From: Sorangium sp025924095 | GTDB taxonomy: Bacteria; Myxococcota_A; Polyangia; Polyangiales; Polyangiaceae | Assembly (NCBI RefSeq): GCF_051521505.1 | Contig: NZ_CP150356.1 | Location: 4,960,001 to 5,024,000 of the forward strand | Length of the DNA stretch: 64,000 nucleotides | Direction: 5' to 3' | In this document: one piece after another, positions 52,634 through 62,786 of the stretch | Numbering within the stretch: the first letter of the stretch is position 1 | How the letters are laid out: each line of letters begins with the position of its first letter | Notes under the pieces: model-generated | What the model saw: only the letters and a program-made list of their open reading frames with translations | What the model was told of the DNA's origin: nothing | The model's database searches: none | Position numbers and translations under genes: made by a program

Positions 52634-53636
52634 ATGGGCTCGACCCGGACGGCCTGGCACGTGCTGCTTGTCGCGCTGCTCAGCCAGCGCGGCTCGCGTG
52701 GGTTCGAGGTGCGCAGCGAGGTGCCGCTCTCGACGGAGCCGCTCCGCGCAGACTACCTGCTGCTGCGCAGGGGCGCGGGGTCGAGCGAGTCGGCCGGCAC
52801 GCTCAAGAGACTCTGGGACCTGCTCCCCAGGGACACGATCGTGGAGTTCAAGAGCAGCGGTCGGCCCTACCGCCGGCGCAACTTCGACCGGCTGTACAGC
52901 TACCTGCATCTGTACTTCGCCGACGAGCCGGAACGGATGGAGCAGCGGAGCGATCTGTGCGGCGTGCTGCTCGTCCCGTCGCGCACCCGGTCTCTCGATG
53001 CGGATGTCGCGGACCTCGGCCTCGGATGGAGCGACCTCGGAGGCGGCTACTGGCAGCTCAGCGGCGGAGCCTTCGCGCTGTTCGTCGTCGACGATCGACG
53101 CGGCGGCCGAGGCGGAGGACGACGATCTGCTACGCTTGTTCGGGCACGGCGAGGCCCGGACCGTCGAGGCCCGCCGGTGGCTTTCGCAGCAGCTTGGAGC
53201 CGAGGAGATCGCCATGGAAATGCACGATTTGGAAGGCTTCGACGAGGTGGTCCGGAAGCTCGTGGCCGCCCTCCCGCCCGAGCGGGTGCTGTCGGCGTAC
53301 GCTCCCGAGCAGCGCATGGCGGGCCTGCCCCCCGAGCAGCGCATGGCGGGCCTGCCCCCCGAGCAGCGCATGGCGGGCCTGCCCCCCGAGCAGCGCATGG
53401 CGGGCCTGCCCCCCGAGCAGCGCATGGCGGGCCTGCCCCCCGAGCAGCGCATGGCGGGCCTGCCCCCCGAGCAGCGCATGGCGGGCCTGCCCCCCGAGCA
53501 GCGCATGGCGGGCCTGCCCCCCGAGCAGGTGTTGCTTGCGTTGCCGGATGAAGTGCTCCAGGCCCTGTCCGATTCCTACCTCGATACGCTCTCGGAGGAG
53601 ACGCGCGCCGCCATCCGCGCGCGCATCGGACGGTAG
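52634..53636 (+). CDS. PD-(D/E)XK-like nuclease family protein, split by a +1 frameshift
   Basis: The first frame (from 52634) encodes about 155 residues with a restriction-endonuclease-like core: FEVRSEVPLSTEPLRADYLL, then DTIVEFKSSGRPYRR containing an E-x-K pair, and NFDRLYSYLHLYFAD. Near 53090-53097 (LFVVDD) the coding signal moves to the next frame (DAAAEAEDDDLLRLFGHGEA), which runs to a stop at 53636. The second part holds eight perfect copies of PPEQRMAGL and ends with LPDEVLQALSDSYLDTLSEE. The first frame itself stays open to 53551, but its residues after 53097 are Gly/Arg/Pro-rich and repeat-derived. Either a one-base error or mutation has broken the gene, or ribosomes shift frame. 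The fold resembles Rpn/transposase-type nucleases; target unknown. Confidence 0.7.
53304..53528. repeat. Eight perfect 27-bp tandem repeats in coding sequence
   Basis: A 27-bp unit beginning CCCGAGCAGCGCATGGCGGG repeats eight times without a mismatch from 53304 to 53519, followed by the first nine bases of a further copy. The unit is a multiple of three and encodes nine residues (PEQRMAGLP). Perfect identity points to recent expansion by slippage or unequal recombination. Confidence 0.95.
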
Positions 53637-53810
53637 GGCCGCAGCTCCGCCGCCCAAGCAGAGGCAGGAGGAGATCGTCTGTTGGACTGGCGTCGTGGCG
53701 AGAGAAGCCTGGACTGACGTCGTGCTGGGCGTCCGGCGCGCGGTCGAGGTGCTCCGAGGGCGCGCCGACTAGCTCCCCAGGCCCTTCGCCGGGCGTACGC
53801 ACACCCCGGG
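53637..53810. other. Spacer between nuclease-like gene and 43-bp array
   Basis: No supported gene. One plus-strand frame is open to 53772 (REAWTDVVLGVRRAVEVLRG) but has no start or ribosome site of its own; it could be decayed coding sequence. Confidence 0.4.
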
Positions 53811-54113
53811 CCATGTGGCGACCTACCCGCCTGCCTCGCCGACCAGCCGCCGGCCATGTGGCGACCTACCCGCCTGCCTCGCCGACCAGCCGCCGGCCAT
53901 GTGGCGACCTACCCGCCTGCCTCGCCGACCAGCCGCCGGCCATGTGGCGACCTACCCGCCTGCCTCGCCGGCCAGCCGCCGGCCATGTGGCGACCTACCC
54001 GCTTGCCTCGCCGACCAGCCGCCGGCCATGTGGCGACCTACCCGCTTGCCTCGCCGACCAGCCGCCGGCCATGTGGCGACCTACCCGCCTGCCTCGCCGA
54101 CCAGCCGCCGGCC
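53811..54113. repeat. 43-bp tandem repeat array (seven copies)
   Basis: The unit starts CCATGTGGCGACCTACCCGC and ends CGACCAGCCGCCGG. Its ATG recurs exactly every 43 bases at 53813, 53856, 53899, 53942, 53985, 54028 and 54071, then partially at 54114. Copies differ by at most one or two bases (CGCTTGCC or CCGGCC variants). The period is not a multiple of three, there are no spacers, and no palindromic CRISPR-like structure is present, so it is a non-coding minisatellite. It lies between convergent genes. Confidence 0.95.
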
Positions 54114-54163
54114 ATGCCACAGAAGTCGATTGGCCAACCGACAGGAGATGCGCGCGACCTCGC

Positions 54164-57034
<2,871 letters not shown>

Positions 57035-57294
57035 CGACCTGACGCGCTCCTTCCGGGCGCTCTGCCGCTTCTACACAGCCTGCCAGCTGCGCGCGTCCGG
57101 CGTCCACTGTCGCCTGCGGCGACGCCGCGCGACGTGGCGCGGCGCGCATGCCGGCTCACCGTCGCGGCTCGCTGGCGCGGCTCGCTGGCGCGGCTCACAT
57201 GGCGCCCGCGTCGGTGTCGCGAGCACGCCGGCGCACCTCGGCCGCGCCCACGTCAGCGCCGCATGCACGCTGGCGCACCGCCAAGGCGACCGCG

Positions 57295-58875
57295 TCAGCG
57301 CGGCGCGACGCCCGCGCCCTCCTCCCCGGCGCGCCGCCGCAGCACCACGTACCGGAGGTGCGGCACGCCGCTCACCGCCGCCGGCGCGAACGCCTCGCCG
57401 GCGCCGGGCAGGCGCGCGAGGTGCTGCTCCACCCCGCGCGCGAACCGCGACGCGGTCCAGGGCGACGCGAGCGCCTGCCCCTCGGCGAGCAGCAGCACGA
57501 GCGCGTCCACCCCGCGCGCGTCCAGCAGCGCGCCGGGGATCCGCTTCGTTGTGTGCCCGCCGGGCAGCGCCGCGATGGCCGGATCCGTGACCCCCGCGAG
57601 ATCCACGAGCGTCGCGCCGGTCGCGGCCCCGAGCCAGCCGATGTCGAGCGCCGCGACGACCTCGGCCCCGGCGAGCGCGCCGCGGAGCTCCTCGACGACG
57701 CGCAGGCGGTCGCCGCCGACGCGCGCGGCGGTGGGGCCGACCCGGATCATCACGAAGAGCTGCCCCGCGAGCGCGAGCGCGATCCGGAGCGCGGTGGCGC
57801 GCGCGTCCGCCGCCGAGGCGACGTGGGCCGCCGCGAGCGCCACCGCGGGCAGCGCCGGCACGACGAGGCGCGACAGCGGCATCCAGTCGCCGCCGACCGC
57901 CGCGACCGCGAGGAAGTGCACGGCGATCGCCGCGATCAGCCCGCGTGGCCACGCCGGCAGCGCCCGCCACGCGACCGGCGCGATCAGCGCCACCGGGCCG
58001 GTCAGGAGGAAGCACGCGAGCGCGTACCGGGCCCCGAGCGCGACGTCCGGCGCCTTCGCGAGGGCGGCGAGCGGCGCCGCCCGCCCGAAGATCGCGAGCC
58101 GCGTGACGGCCACCACGGCGAAGGGCCCGCCCGCGAGCGCGAGCGCGGCGAGCGCGCGGGCCCACGCGGGCCGCTCCGGTCGAGGCGGCACGCCGCCTGC
58201 GCCTTCGGCGCGCGGGGCCGCCTGGGCCGCGAGCGCCACGACGAGCGCGAACGGCAGGAGCTCCGGCCGGAGCGCCGCCGCCGCCCCGGCGCAGGCCGCG
58301 CCGGCGAGCGCGCTGCCGAGCGCGGGCAGCGCGACGGAGAGGGCCCCGAGCGCCGCGACGACGCCCGTCTCCATTCCCGCCGCGGACCACGCCGCGAGCG
58401 GCGCCGACGCCGGCACGAGCGCGAGCGCCGCGAACCGCACGGGCCGGTCGGACGCCCGATCGATCGCGAGCGCCAGCGCTCCGGCGGCGAGCGTCCACGC
58501 GACGACGCCGAGCGCCTTCGCGGCCGCGAGCGCGGCGAGCGGGCCTGCGGCCGCGAACGGCGCCAGCACGAACGCCCACCCGAGCGGCGTCACGCCGTCG
58601 GTCACCGGCCCCGCCGCGTTGAAGCGGTAGCCCAGCCCCCGCGCGAGGTGGTGCGCGTAGCGCGCCGTGATCAGCGCGTCGTCGACCGTGAACCCCGAGA
58701 GCGCGAGCGCCGGGAGCAGCGCCGAGAGGGCGCCGGCGAGCGCGACGAGCAGCGAGCGCCTCCGCCCCGTCACGCGATCCGTGCGTCCGCGCGGCACTGG
58801 AATGTGCAGGAGGACCGGACGCGCGCCCTGGACCGACTCCCAGGCTCCGCCGCGCGCGCTCCATCGAGGACGCAT
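57295..58875 (-). CDS. Polytopic membrane protein, GT39-like glycosyltransferase
   Basis: The product is 526 residues from the ATG at 58875; a GTG at 58773 (492 residues, MTGRRRSLLVALAG) fits the usual short cytoplasmic N-terminus better. About ten TM segments are visible (SLLVALAGALSALLPALALS, FALVVALAAQAAP, YALACFLLTGPVALIAPVAW, LIAAIAVHFLAVAAVGG). The first periplasmic loop has FTVDDALITARYAHHL with the acidic pair expected of GT-C/PMT-type (GT39) enzymes that use polyprenyl-phosphate sugars. A C-terminal periplasmic part follows (VVAALDIGWLGAATGATLVDLAG). The acceptor is unknown. Confidence 0.82.
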   Translation of the reverse strand: MRPRWSARGGAWESVQGARPVLLHIPVPRGRTDRVTGRRRSLLVALAGALSALLPALALSGFTVDDALITARYAHHLARGLGYRFNAAGPVTDGVTPLGWAFVLAPFAAAGPLAALAAAKALGVVAWTLAAGALALAIDRASDRPVRFAALALVPASAPLAAWSAAGMETGVVAALGALSVALPALGSALAGAACAGAAAALRPELLPFALVVALAAQAAPRAEGAGGVPPRPERPAWARALAALALAGGPFAVVAVTRLAIFGRAAPLAALAKAPDVALGARYALACFLLTGPVALIAPVAWRALPAWPRGLIAAIAVHFLAVAAVGGDWMPLSRLVVPALPAVALAAAHVASAADARATALRIALALAGQLFVMIRVGPTAARVGGDRLRVVEELRGALAGAEVVAALDIGWLGAATGATLVDLAGVTDPAIAALPGGHTTKRIPGALLDARGVDALVLLLAEGQALASPWTASRFARGVEQHLARLPGAGEAFAPAAVSGVPHLRYVVLRRRAGEEGAGVAPR

Positions 58876-59180
58876 CGGCGGAGGAGCAGGCGCTCGGGTT
58901 GCACGGCCATCACCACGCCCGGCGATCGTGTGGCAGGCGCACGAGGGACGCAATTGCGCTCGTGCATCCGCGACCGCATGGACGCGCGGGCAAGCGGGCA
59001 TGCGTCACCGCGGGCACGCGTCGCCGCGGGCACGCGCCACGAGGAACCACGGACGTACGGGCCCGGGCGCGCGGACGTCGCGAACGCCCGGGTCCGCCGT
59101 GCCGCTCGCGCCGTGGACGGCGACGACGACACGGCGCCTCGTGGCAGCCATGCGCCCTCGTGGACGGTATAGTTGCGCGC
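58876..59180. other. Divergent promoter region with short direct repeats
   Basis: About 305 bases between divergent genes (less if the GT39-like gene uses the GTG at 58773). No gene found. It contains direct repeats of GCGTC-CGCGGGCAC type at about 59004-59036, a short palindrome GCAATTGC, and the TATAGT element listed separately. Confidence 0.5.
59168..59173 (+). promoter_or_regulatory. Candidate leaderless -10 element
   Basis: TATAGT (5/6 match to TATAAT) ends eight bases before the ATG at 59181. There is no Shine-Dalgarno, and the spacing fits a leaderless transcript. The -35 region is not recognisable. Confidence 0.45.
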
Positions 59181-59915
59181 ATGGCACTTCCCGCCGCGCT
59201 CCTGGCCGCCGTCGAGCGGCACTCCTGTTTCACCGGCTGCTATCGCAGCGAATCGGAGGTCCAGGTCTGCATCGATCCCACGCAGGCGCTCGTGCCGACG
59301 GTGCCTGTCTGTTGCAGCGATTGCCTGAACTTCCACCCGGCGGCGCTCGTGAGCCTCCTGCCGCTCGGCATGACGTCGTACGCGCTGGCGAACGCGCTGA
59401 CGGCCCACGTCCGATCGCTGCGCGGGTACAGATGGGCGACCGGCGGCTACCACACCGCGGGCACCGGCTTCTGGCTCAACGCCGCCTACTACGGCAACGG
59501 CCTCTTCCTCGTCGACGCCGCGCGCAACCGCAACGCGCGCACCGACGTCGATATGCTGATCGAGGCCTTCCAGCACGGCATCGTCCAGCCCGAGGACCCG
59601 CGCATGCTCGATCCGGCGCTCTACACGGCCGAGCTCGCCTACATCAACATGTCGCGGCCCATCCTGCCGGTCTGCAGCAAGCAGGATCTCCTGGCGTCGC
59701 CGCAGCGCAGCGCCACGCCGAGGCAGGGGTTCTCGCGCGTGTCGATCCTGGAGTTCCAGCCGCTCTCCGTCGCCGGCGTCTCCGCGGGCGCGCAGCCGGC
59801 GAAGCCGGCGCCTCCGCCCCGCGAGCTCAAGCTCGGCGACACGTGCCCGACGTGCGGCGCCGCCGTCATGGAGCGGCCGCTGTTCTCTGGCACCTTCGTC
59901 GGCTGTCTCTGCTGA
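59181..59915 (+). CDS. Uncharacterised cysteine-rich protein with C-terminal zinc ribbon
   Basis: The product is 244 residues and cytosolic. The N-terminal 60 residues contain paired cysteines (HSCFTGCYRSE, VCIDP, PVCCSDCLNFHP) that could bind metal. A helical middle part follows (SYALANALTAHVRSLRGYRW, DVDMLIEAFQHGIVQPEDP). The end carries CPTCGAAV...GCLC, a CxxC...CxC zinc-ribbon-like site. Family not recognised. It is convergent with another zinc-ribbon protein gene 21 bases downstream. Confidence 0.75.
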   Translation: MALPAALLAAVERHSCFTGCYRSESEVQVCIDPTQALVPTVPVCCSDCLNFHPAALVSLLPLGMTSYALANALTAHVRSLRGYRWATGGYHTAGTGFWLNAAYYGNGLFLVDAARNRNARTDVDMLIEAFQHGIVQPEDPRMLDPALYTAELAYINMSRPILPVCSKQDLLASPQRSATPRQGFSRVSILEFQPLSVAGVSAGAQPAKPAPPPRELKLGDTCPTCGAAVMERPLFSGTFVGCLC

Positions 59916-59936
59916 GCGCGCGGAGGCCGGGCCGGC

Positions 59937-61079
59937 TCACGGGGGCGGCGGCGCGGTCGCGCGCCACACGGTGGCTCCTTTCGCCGGGTCGATCGCGCGC
60001 AGCGCGGCGCCGCTCACCGCGGCGCCGCTCACGACGTACACGTAGGGGCCCGCGGCCTTCGCCGCAACGAGCCGGTCGCCGAGGTAGCCCGCCGCGCGCT
60101 CGTACCGGCTGGCCCCGGACGCGGCATCGAGGGCGAGGATCCGCAGATCGGTGCCCCCCACGACGTCGACGCCGAGGACGATGGCGGCGCCGCCGCTCGC
60201 GACAAGGAAGAGATCCGGGCGCCCGCCGGAGCGCGGCGCGCGCGCCGGGAGCTCTCTCTTCCAGAGCGACGCGCCGCCGCGCCGCCCCTCGGCGATGAGG
60301 CGCGGCGGCCCCTCGGCCGGCGTCGTGAGCACGACCTCCACGTCGCCGACGTGGACCACCTGGGGGTTCTTCTTGCGCTCCCAAAATTGCCCCGTGATCG
60401 CCGACGGCTGCGGCGCCGTCGGGCAGTCGGCCACCGCGCCCCCTTCGAGCTGGATGCCGGTCGCCGAGCCGTCCTTCATCACGACGGTCGCGCAGCCCTC
60501 GCCTCCGGCGACCTCGTCGGGGACCCCGGGCAGGCTCGCCGCCCAGCGCGCCTTGCCCGTGCGGGCGTCGAGCGCATGCAGCGTGGTGTTCTCCCCGCCC
60601 GCGAGCACCGTGCCGCCCGCGAGCACCGTGCTCTGGTCCGGGCAGGCGAGCGCGTCCGGCTTCTCGAGCTCCTGCGAGGCCCAGAGCCACTGCCCGCTGC
60701 GTCCATCGACGGCGACCACCCGCCCGCGCGTCTTGCCGTCCTGCCACAGGACCGGGTCGGGCGCGTCGTCGCCGTTCGCGTCCACGAAGCAGAGCGCGTC
60801 GAGCTGTGTCGAGAGGTGGCGCGCTTGCGGCGCGGGATCCCGCGGCGGCTCGACGCGCGCGAAGAACATCACCGCGAAGCCGACCCCCACCGCGACCATC
60901 GCCACGGCGAGGAGCACCTTCACCGCCCGGGGCGGCCCCGACGCCGGCGCGGCAACCGGGGCGCCCGGCTGAGCGGCCGCCGCGCCTGCCACCACGAGGT
61001 TCTCGGCGCCGCAGCGCGGACACGTGATCCCACGACCGCTTGCCTCCAGGGAGGCACCACAGCTCCTGCAGGGCCGCAT
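59937..61079 (-). CDS. Zinc-ribbon, single-TM protein with PQQ-like beta-propeller
   Basis: The product is 380 residues. N-terminal CRSCGASLEASGRGITCPRCGAEN is a zinc ribbon (CxxC-CxxC). A TM helix (VLLAVAMVAVGVGFAVMFF) near residue 55-75 separates it from PQQ/BamB-like repeats: GRVVAVDGRSGQWLWAS, TTLHALDARTGKARWAASL, LRILALDAASGASRY, LRAIDPAKGATVWRA. The zinc ribbon would be cytoplasmic and the propeller periplasmic. It probably mediates protein contacts; no enzymatic residues recognised. Confidence 0.82.
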   Translation of the reverse strand: MRPCRSCGASLEASGRGITCPRCGAENLVVAGAAAAQPGAPVAAPASGPPRAVKVLLAVAMVAVGVGFAVMFFARVEPPRDPAPQARHLSTQLDALCFVDANGDDAPDPVLWQDGKTRGRVVAVDGRSGQWLWASQELEKPDALACPDQSTVLAGGTVLAGGENTTLHALDARTGKARWAASLPGVPDEVAGGEGCATVVMKDGSATGIQLEGGAVADCPTAPQPSAITGQFWERKKNPQVVHVGDVEVVLTTPAEGPPRLIAEGRRGGASLWKRELPARAPRSGGRPDLFLVASGGAAIVLGVDVVGGTDLRILALDAASGASRYERAAGYLGDRLVAAKAAGPYVYVVSGAAVSGAALRAIDPAKGATVWRATAPPPP

Positions 61080-61187
61080 CGCGCCAGTCTATCGCCGCGG
61101 GGGGCCCGCGATCGAGAGCGACGGCGCTCGATGCGCCGGTGAGCGCGCGGCCAGGCCGCGTTCAGCCGGAGCCGTGACCCGCTGCGG

Positions 61188-61778
61188 CTACTTTGCCCAC
61201 AGCAGGGAGAGATCGAGCTCGATGGCGTCGAACGGCTCGACGCGCACGCGCGCGGCGTCGCGGTGGACCACCGCGGGCCCCCAGCCCCGGCCCGGGATGA
61301 GGGAGAAGGCCTCCAGCGTCCGCTGGATGGGGTCGACAAGCCACGCGTGGAGCACGCCCTCGCGCGCGTAGACGGGCATCTTCTCGTCGCGGTCGACGCC
61401 CTCCGTGGATGCGCTCAGGACCTCGCAGATCCAGTCCGGGGCGAGCGAGAAATAGGCGGTCTCGGGCAGCTCCGGCATGCGCTCTCGGCGCCAGCCGGCG
61501 AGGTCGGGGACGAGCGCGTCGATCTCGCCGGGCGCGTCTGGGTCGGAGAAGTGTAGCTCGGGCTCGTCCAGGATTTGCCAGCCGCCGGGCCCACCGTCGC
61601 CCAGGTCGAACGGCCCACCCAGCTTGATGCCGAGCCGGGAGGACGCGCGCGCGTAGCGCGGCGCCGGGCGGGGCATGACGTGGAGCACGCCGGCGATGAG
61701 CTCCGCCACCTTGTTCGGCGGCACGGCTTCGAGGTCGGCGTACGTGGCGCGACGCGGCTTCTCGGCGGGCTGGCCCAT
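61188..61778 (-). CDS. Uma2-family restriction-endonuclease-fold protein
   Basis: The product is 196 residues, a normal Uma2 (DUF820) length. Family motifs: ATYADLEAVPPNKVAELIAG, FSDPDAPGEIDALVPDLAGW, DWICEVLSAST (Asp and Glu of the PD-(D/E)XK core), DEKMPVYAREGVLHAWLVDP, and the terminal VRVEPFDAIELDLSLLW. These genes are found in many copies in cyanobacteria and myxobacteria and often move; a nuclease function is inferred from the fold. A degraded relative lies at 50221. Confidence 0.9.
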   Translation of the reverse strand: MGQPAEKPRRATYADLEAVPPNKVAELIAGVLHVMPRPAPRYARASSRLGIKLGGPFDLGDGGPGGWQILDEPELHFSDPDAPGEIDALVPDLAGWRRERMPELPETAYFSLAPDWICEVLSASTEGVDRDEKMPVYAREGVLHAWLVDPIQRTLEAFSLIPGRGWGPAVVHRDAARVRVEPFDAIELDLSLLWAK

Positions 61779-61949
61779 GGGCGAAGCCTGCCCGGGGGCG
61801 CGCGGCCAGGCAAGGCGGTGAGGAGCAGGGCCGGGTCGGCGTCCGCTGGAGCGCTCACCGGCGCAGGGCGACGACGGTGAGCGCCAAGGCCAGCCCGAGG
61901 GCGTGCGGGGCCGGCGGTGGGCTCGCCAGCATCGTGGTGAGCCTCGCCG

Positions 61950-62576
61950 CTATGGCTTCGGGATGCGCAGCGTGCCGCTGACCATCGCGCTGCCGCTCAC
62001 GACGTAGACAAGGCTGAGCGGGTGGAACGCCCAGGGACCGAGCGCGATGGACCCGAGCCAGAGCTGCTCGTGCACGCGCCCGAGCGCGAAGAGCACCCCG
62101 AAGAGCAGCACGATGAGCAGGCTCGTGGGAATGGGCGTGCCCTCGTAGTAGCGCACCTTCCCGCGATCGTCCGACAGCTCGGCCGCGGTCACGTTGTACC
62201 GCGCGAGGCGGCTGATCCCGCAGGCGACGAAGTAGACGAGCGCGGCGGCGTCCCACGGACCGCGCAGGCCGAGCGCGTAGCCGAGCACCGCGGGCGCGAC
62301 GCCGAACGAGACCACGTCGGCCAGCGAATCGAGATCGGCCCCGAGCGGCGAGTGCCGGCGACGCCACCGCGCGATCGTGCCGTCGAGGACGTCGCACGCG
62401 AGCGCGAGCGGCAGGAGCCCGAAGACCACCCAGATATAGATGCGCTCGCGCTCGGCCACGTAGTGCAGGCAGAGCAGGATGCTGAGGGTGCCGCTCGCCG
62501 CGTTCGCCAGCGTGAAGAAATCGGCCAGCGCGAACGACCGGAGCATCGAGAAGTGGGGCGGTCTTTCGGGAGGCAT
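61950..62576 (-). CDS. pssA: CDP-diacylglycerol-serine O-phosphatidyltransferase
   Basis: The product is 208 residues, a membrane enzyme with about six TM segments (FFTLANAASGTLSILLCLHY, VVFGLLPLALACDVLDG, SLLIVLLFGVLFALG). The CDP-alcohol phosphatidyltransferase signature DG-x2-AR-x8-G-x3-D-x3-D is complete in DGTIARWRRRHSPLGADLDSLAD. The opening (ADFFTLANAASG) and ISRLARYNV favour PssA, which makes phosphatidylserine, the precursor of phosphatidylethanolamine, over PgsA. A psd gene is not in the window. Confidence 0.88.
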   Translation of the reverse strand: MPPERPPHFSMLRSFALADFFTLANAASGTLSILLCLHYVAERERIYIWVVFGLLPLALACDVLDGTIARWRRRHSPLGADLDSLADVVSFGVAPAVLGYALGLRGPWDAAALVYFVACGISRLARYNVTAAELSDDRGKVRYYEGTPIPTSLLIVLLFGVLFALGRVHEQLWLGSIALGPWAFHPLSLVYVVSGSAMVSGTLRIPKP

Positions 62577-62786
62577 GGCGGTCGGGGGGCGGATTGTTGC
62601 ACGTCCGGTTGGATTTCCAACCAGTCTGCGCGCCGCCCGTCGCGACCTCGGGCCGTCCTCGCGCCGCGGGGCTCGTCGAGCGGCAGCAGCGGCGGGGGCG
62701 CCAGGCGCCGGCGCTGTCTAGTCAGGTGCCACGTGCTTGTCCACTCCGCGGCTATCCGCGCACAAAACTTAGGACCCGGCCCCACG

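Noticed and set aside
53811..54113. CRISPR array
   Set aside because: The 43-bp units abut directly with no unique spacers, the unit is not palindromic and no cas gene is present.
61855..61950. Possible tiny ORF ending HALGLALALTVVALRR after pssA
   Set aside because: It has a hydrophobic end plus two arginines that recalls a MYXO-CTERM tail, but no start codon with a ribosome site and no Cys-Gly motif.
62607..62622. Hairpin GGTTGG-ATTT-CCAACC upstream of pssA
   Set aside because: A six-base stem is too short to call an operator or terminator. It is noted only as a possible site in the divergent region.
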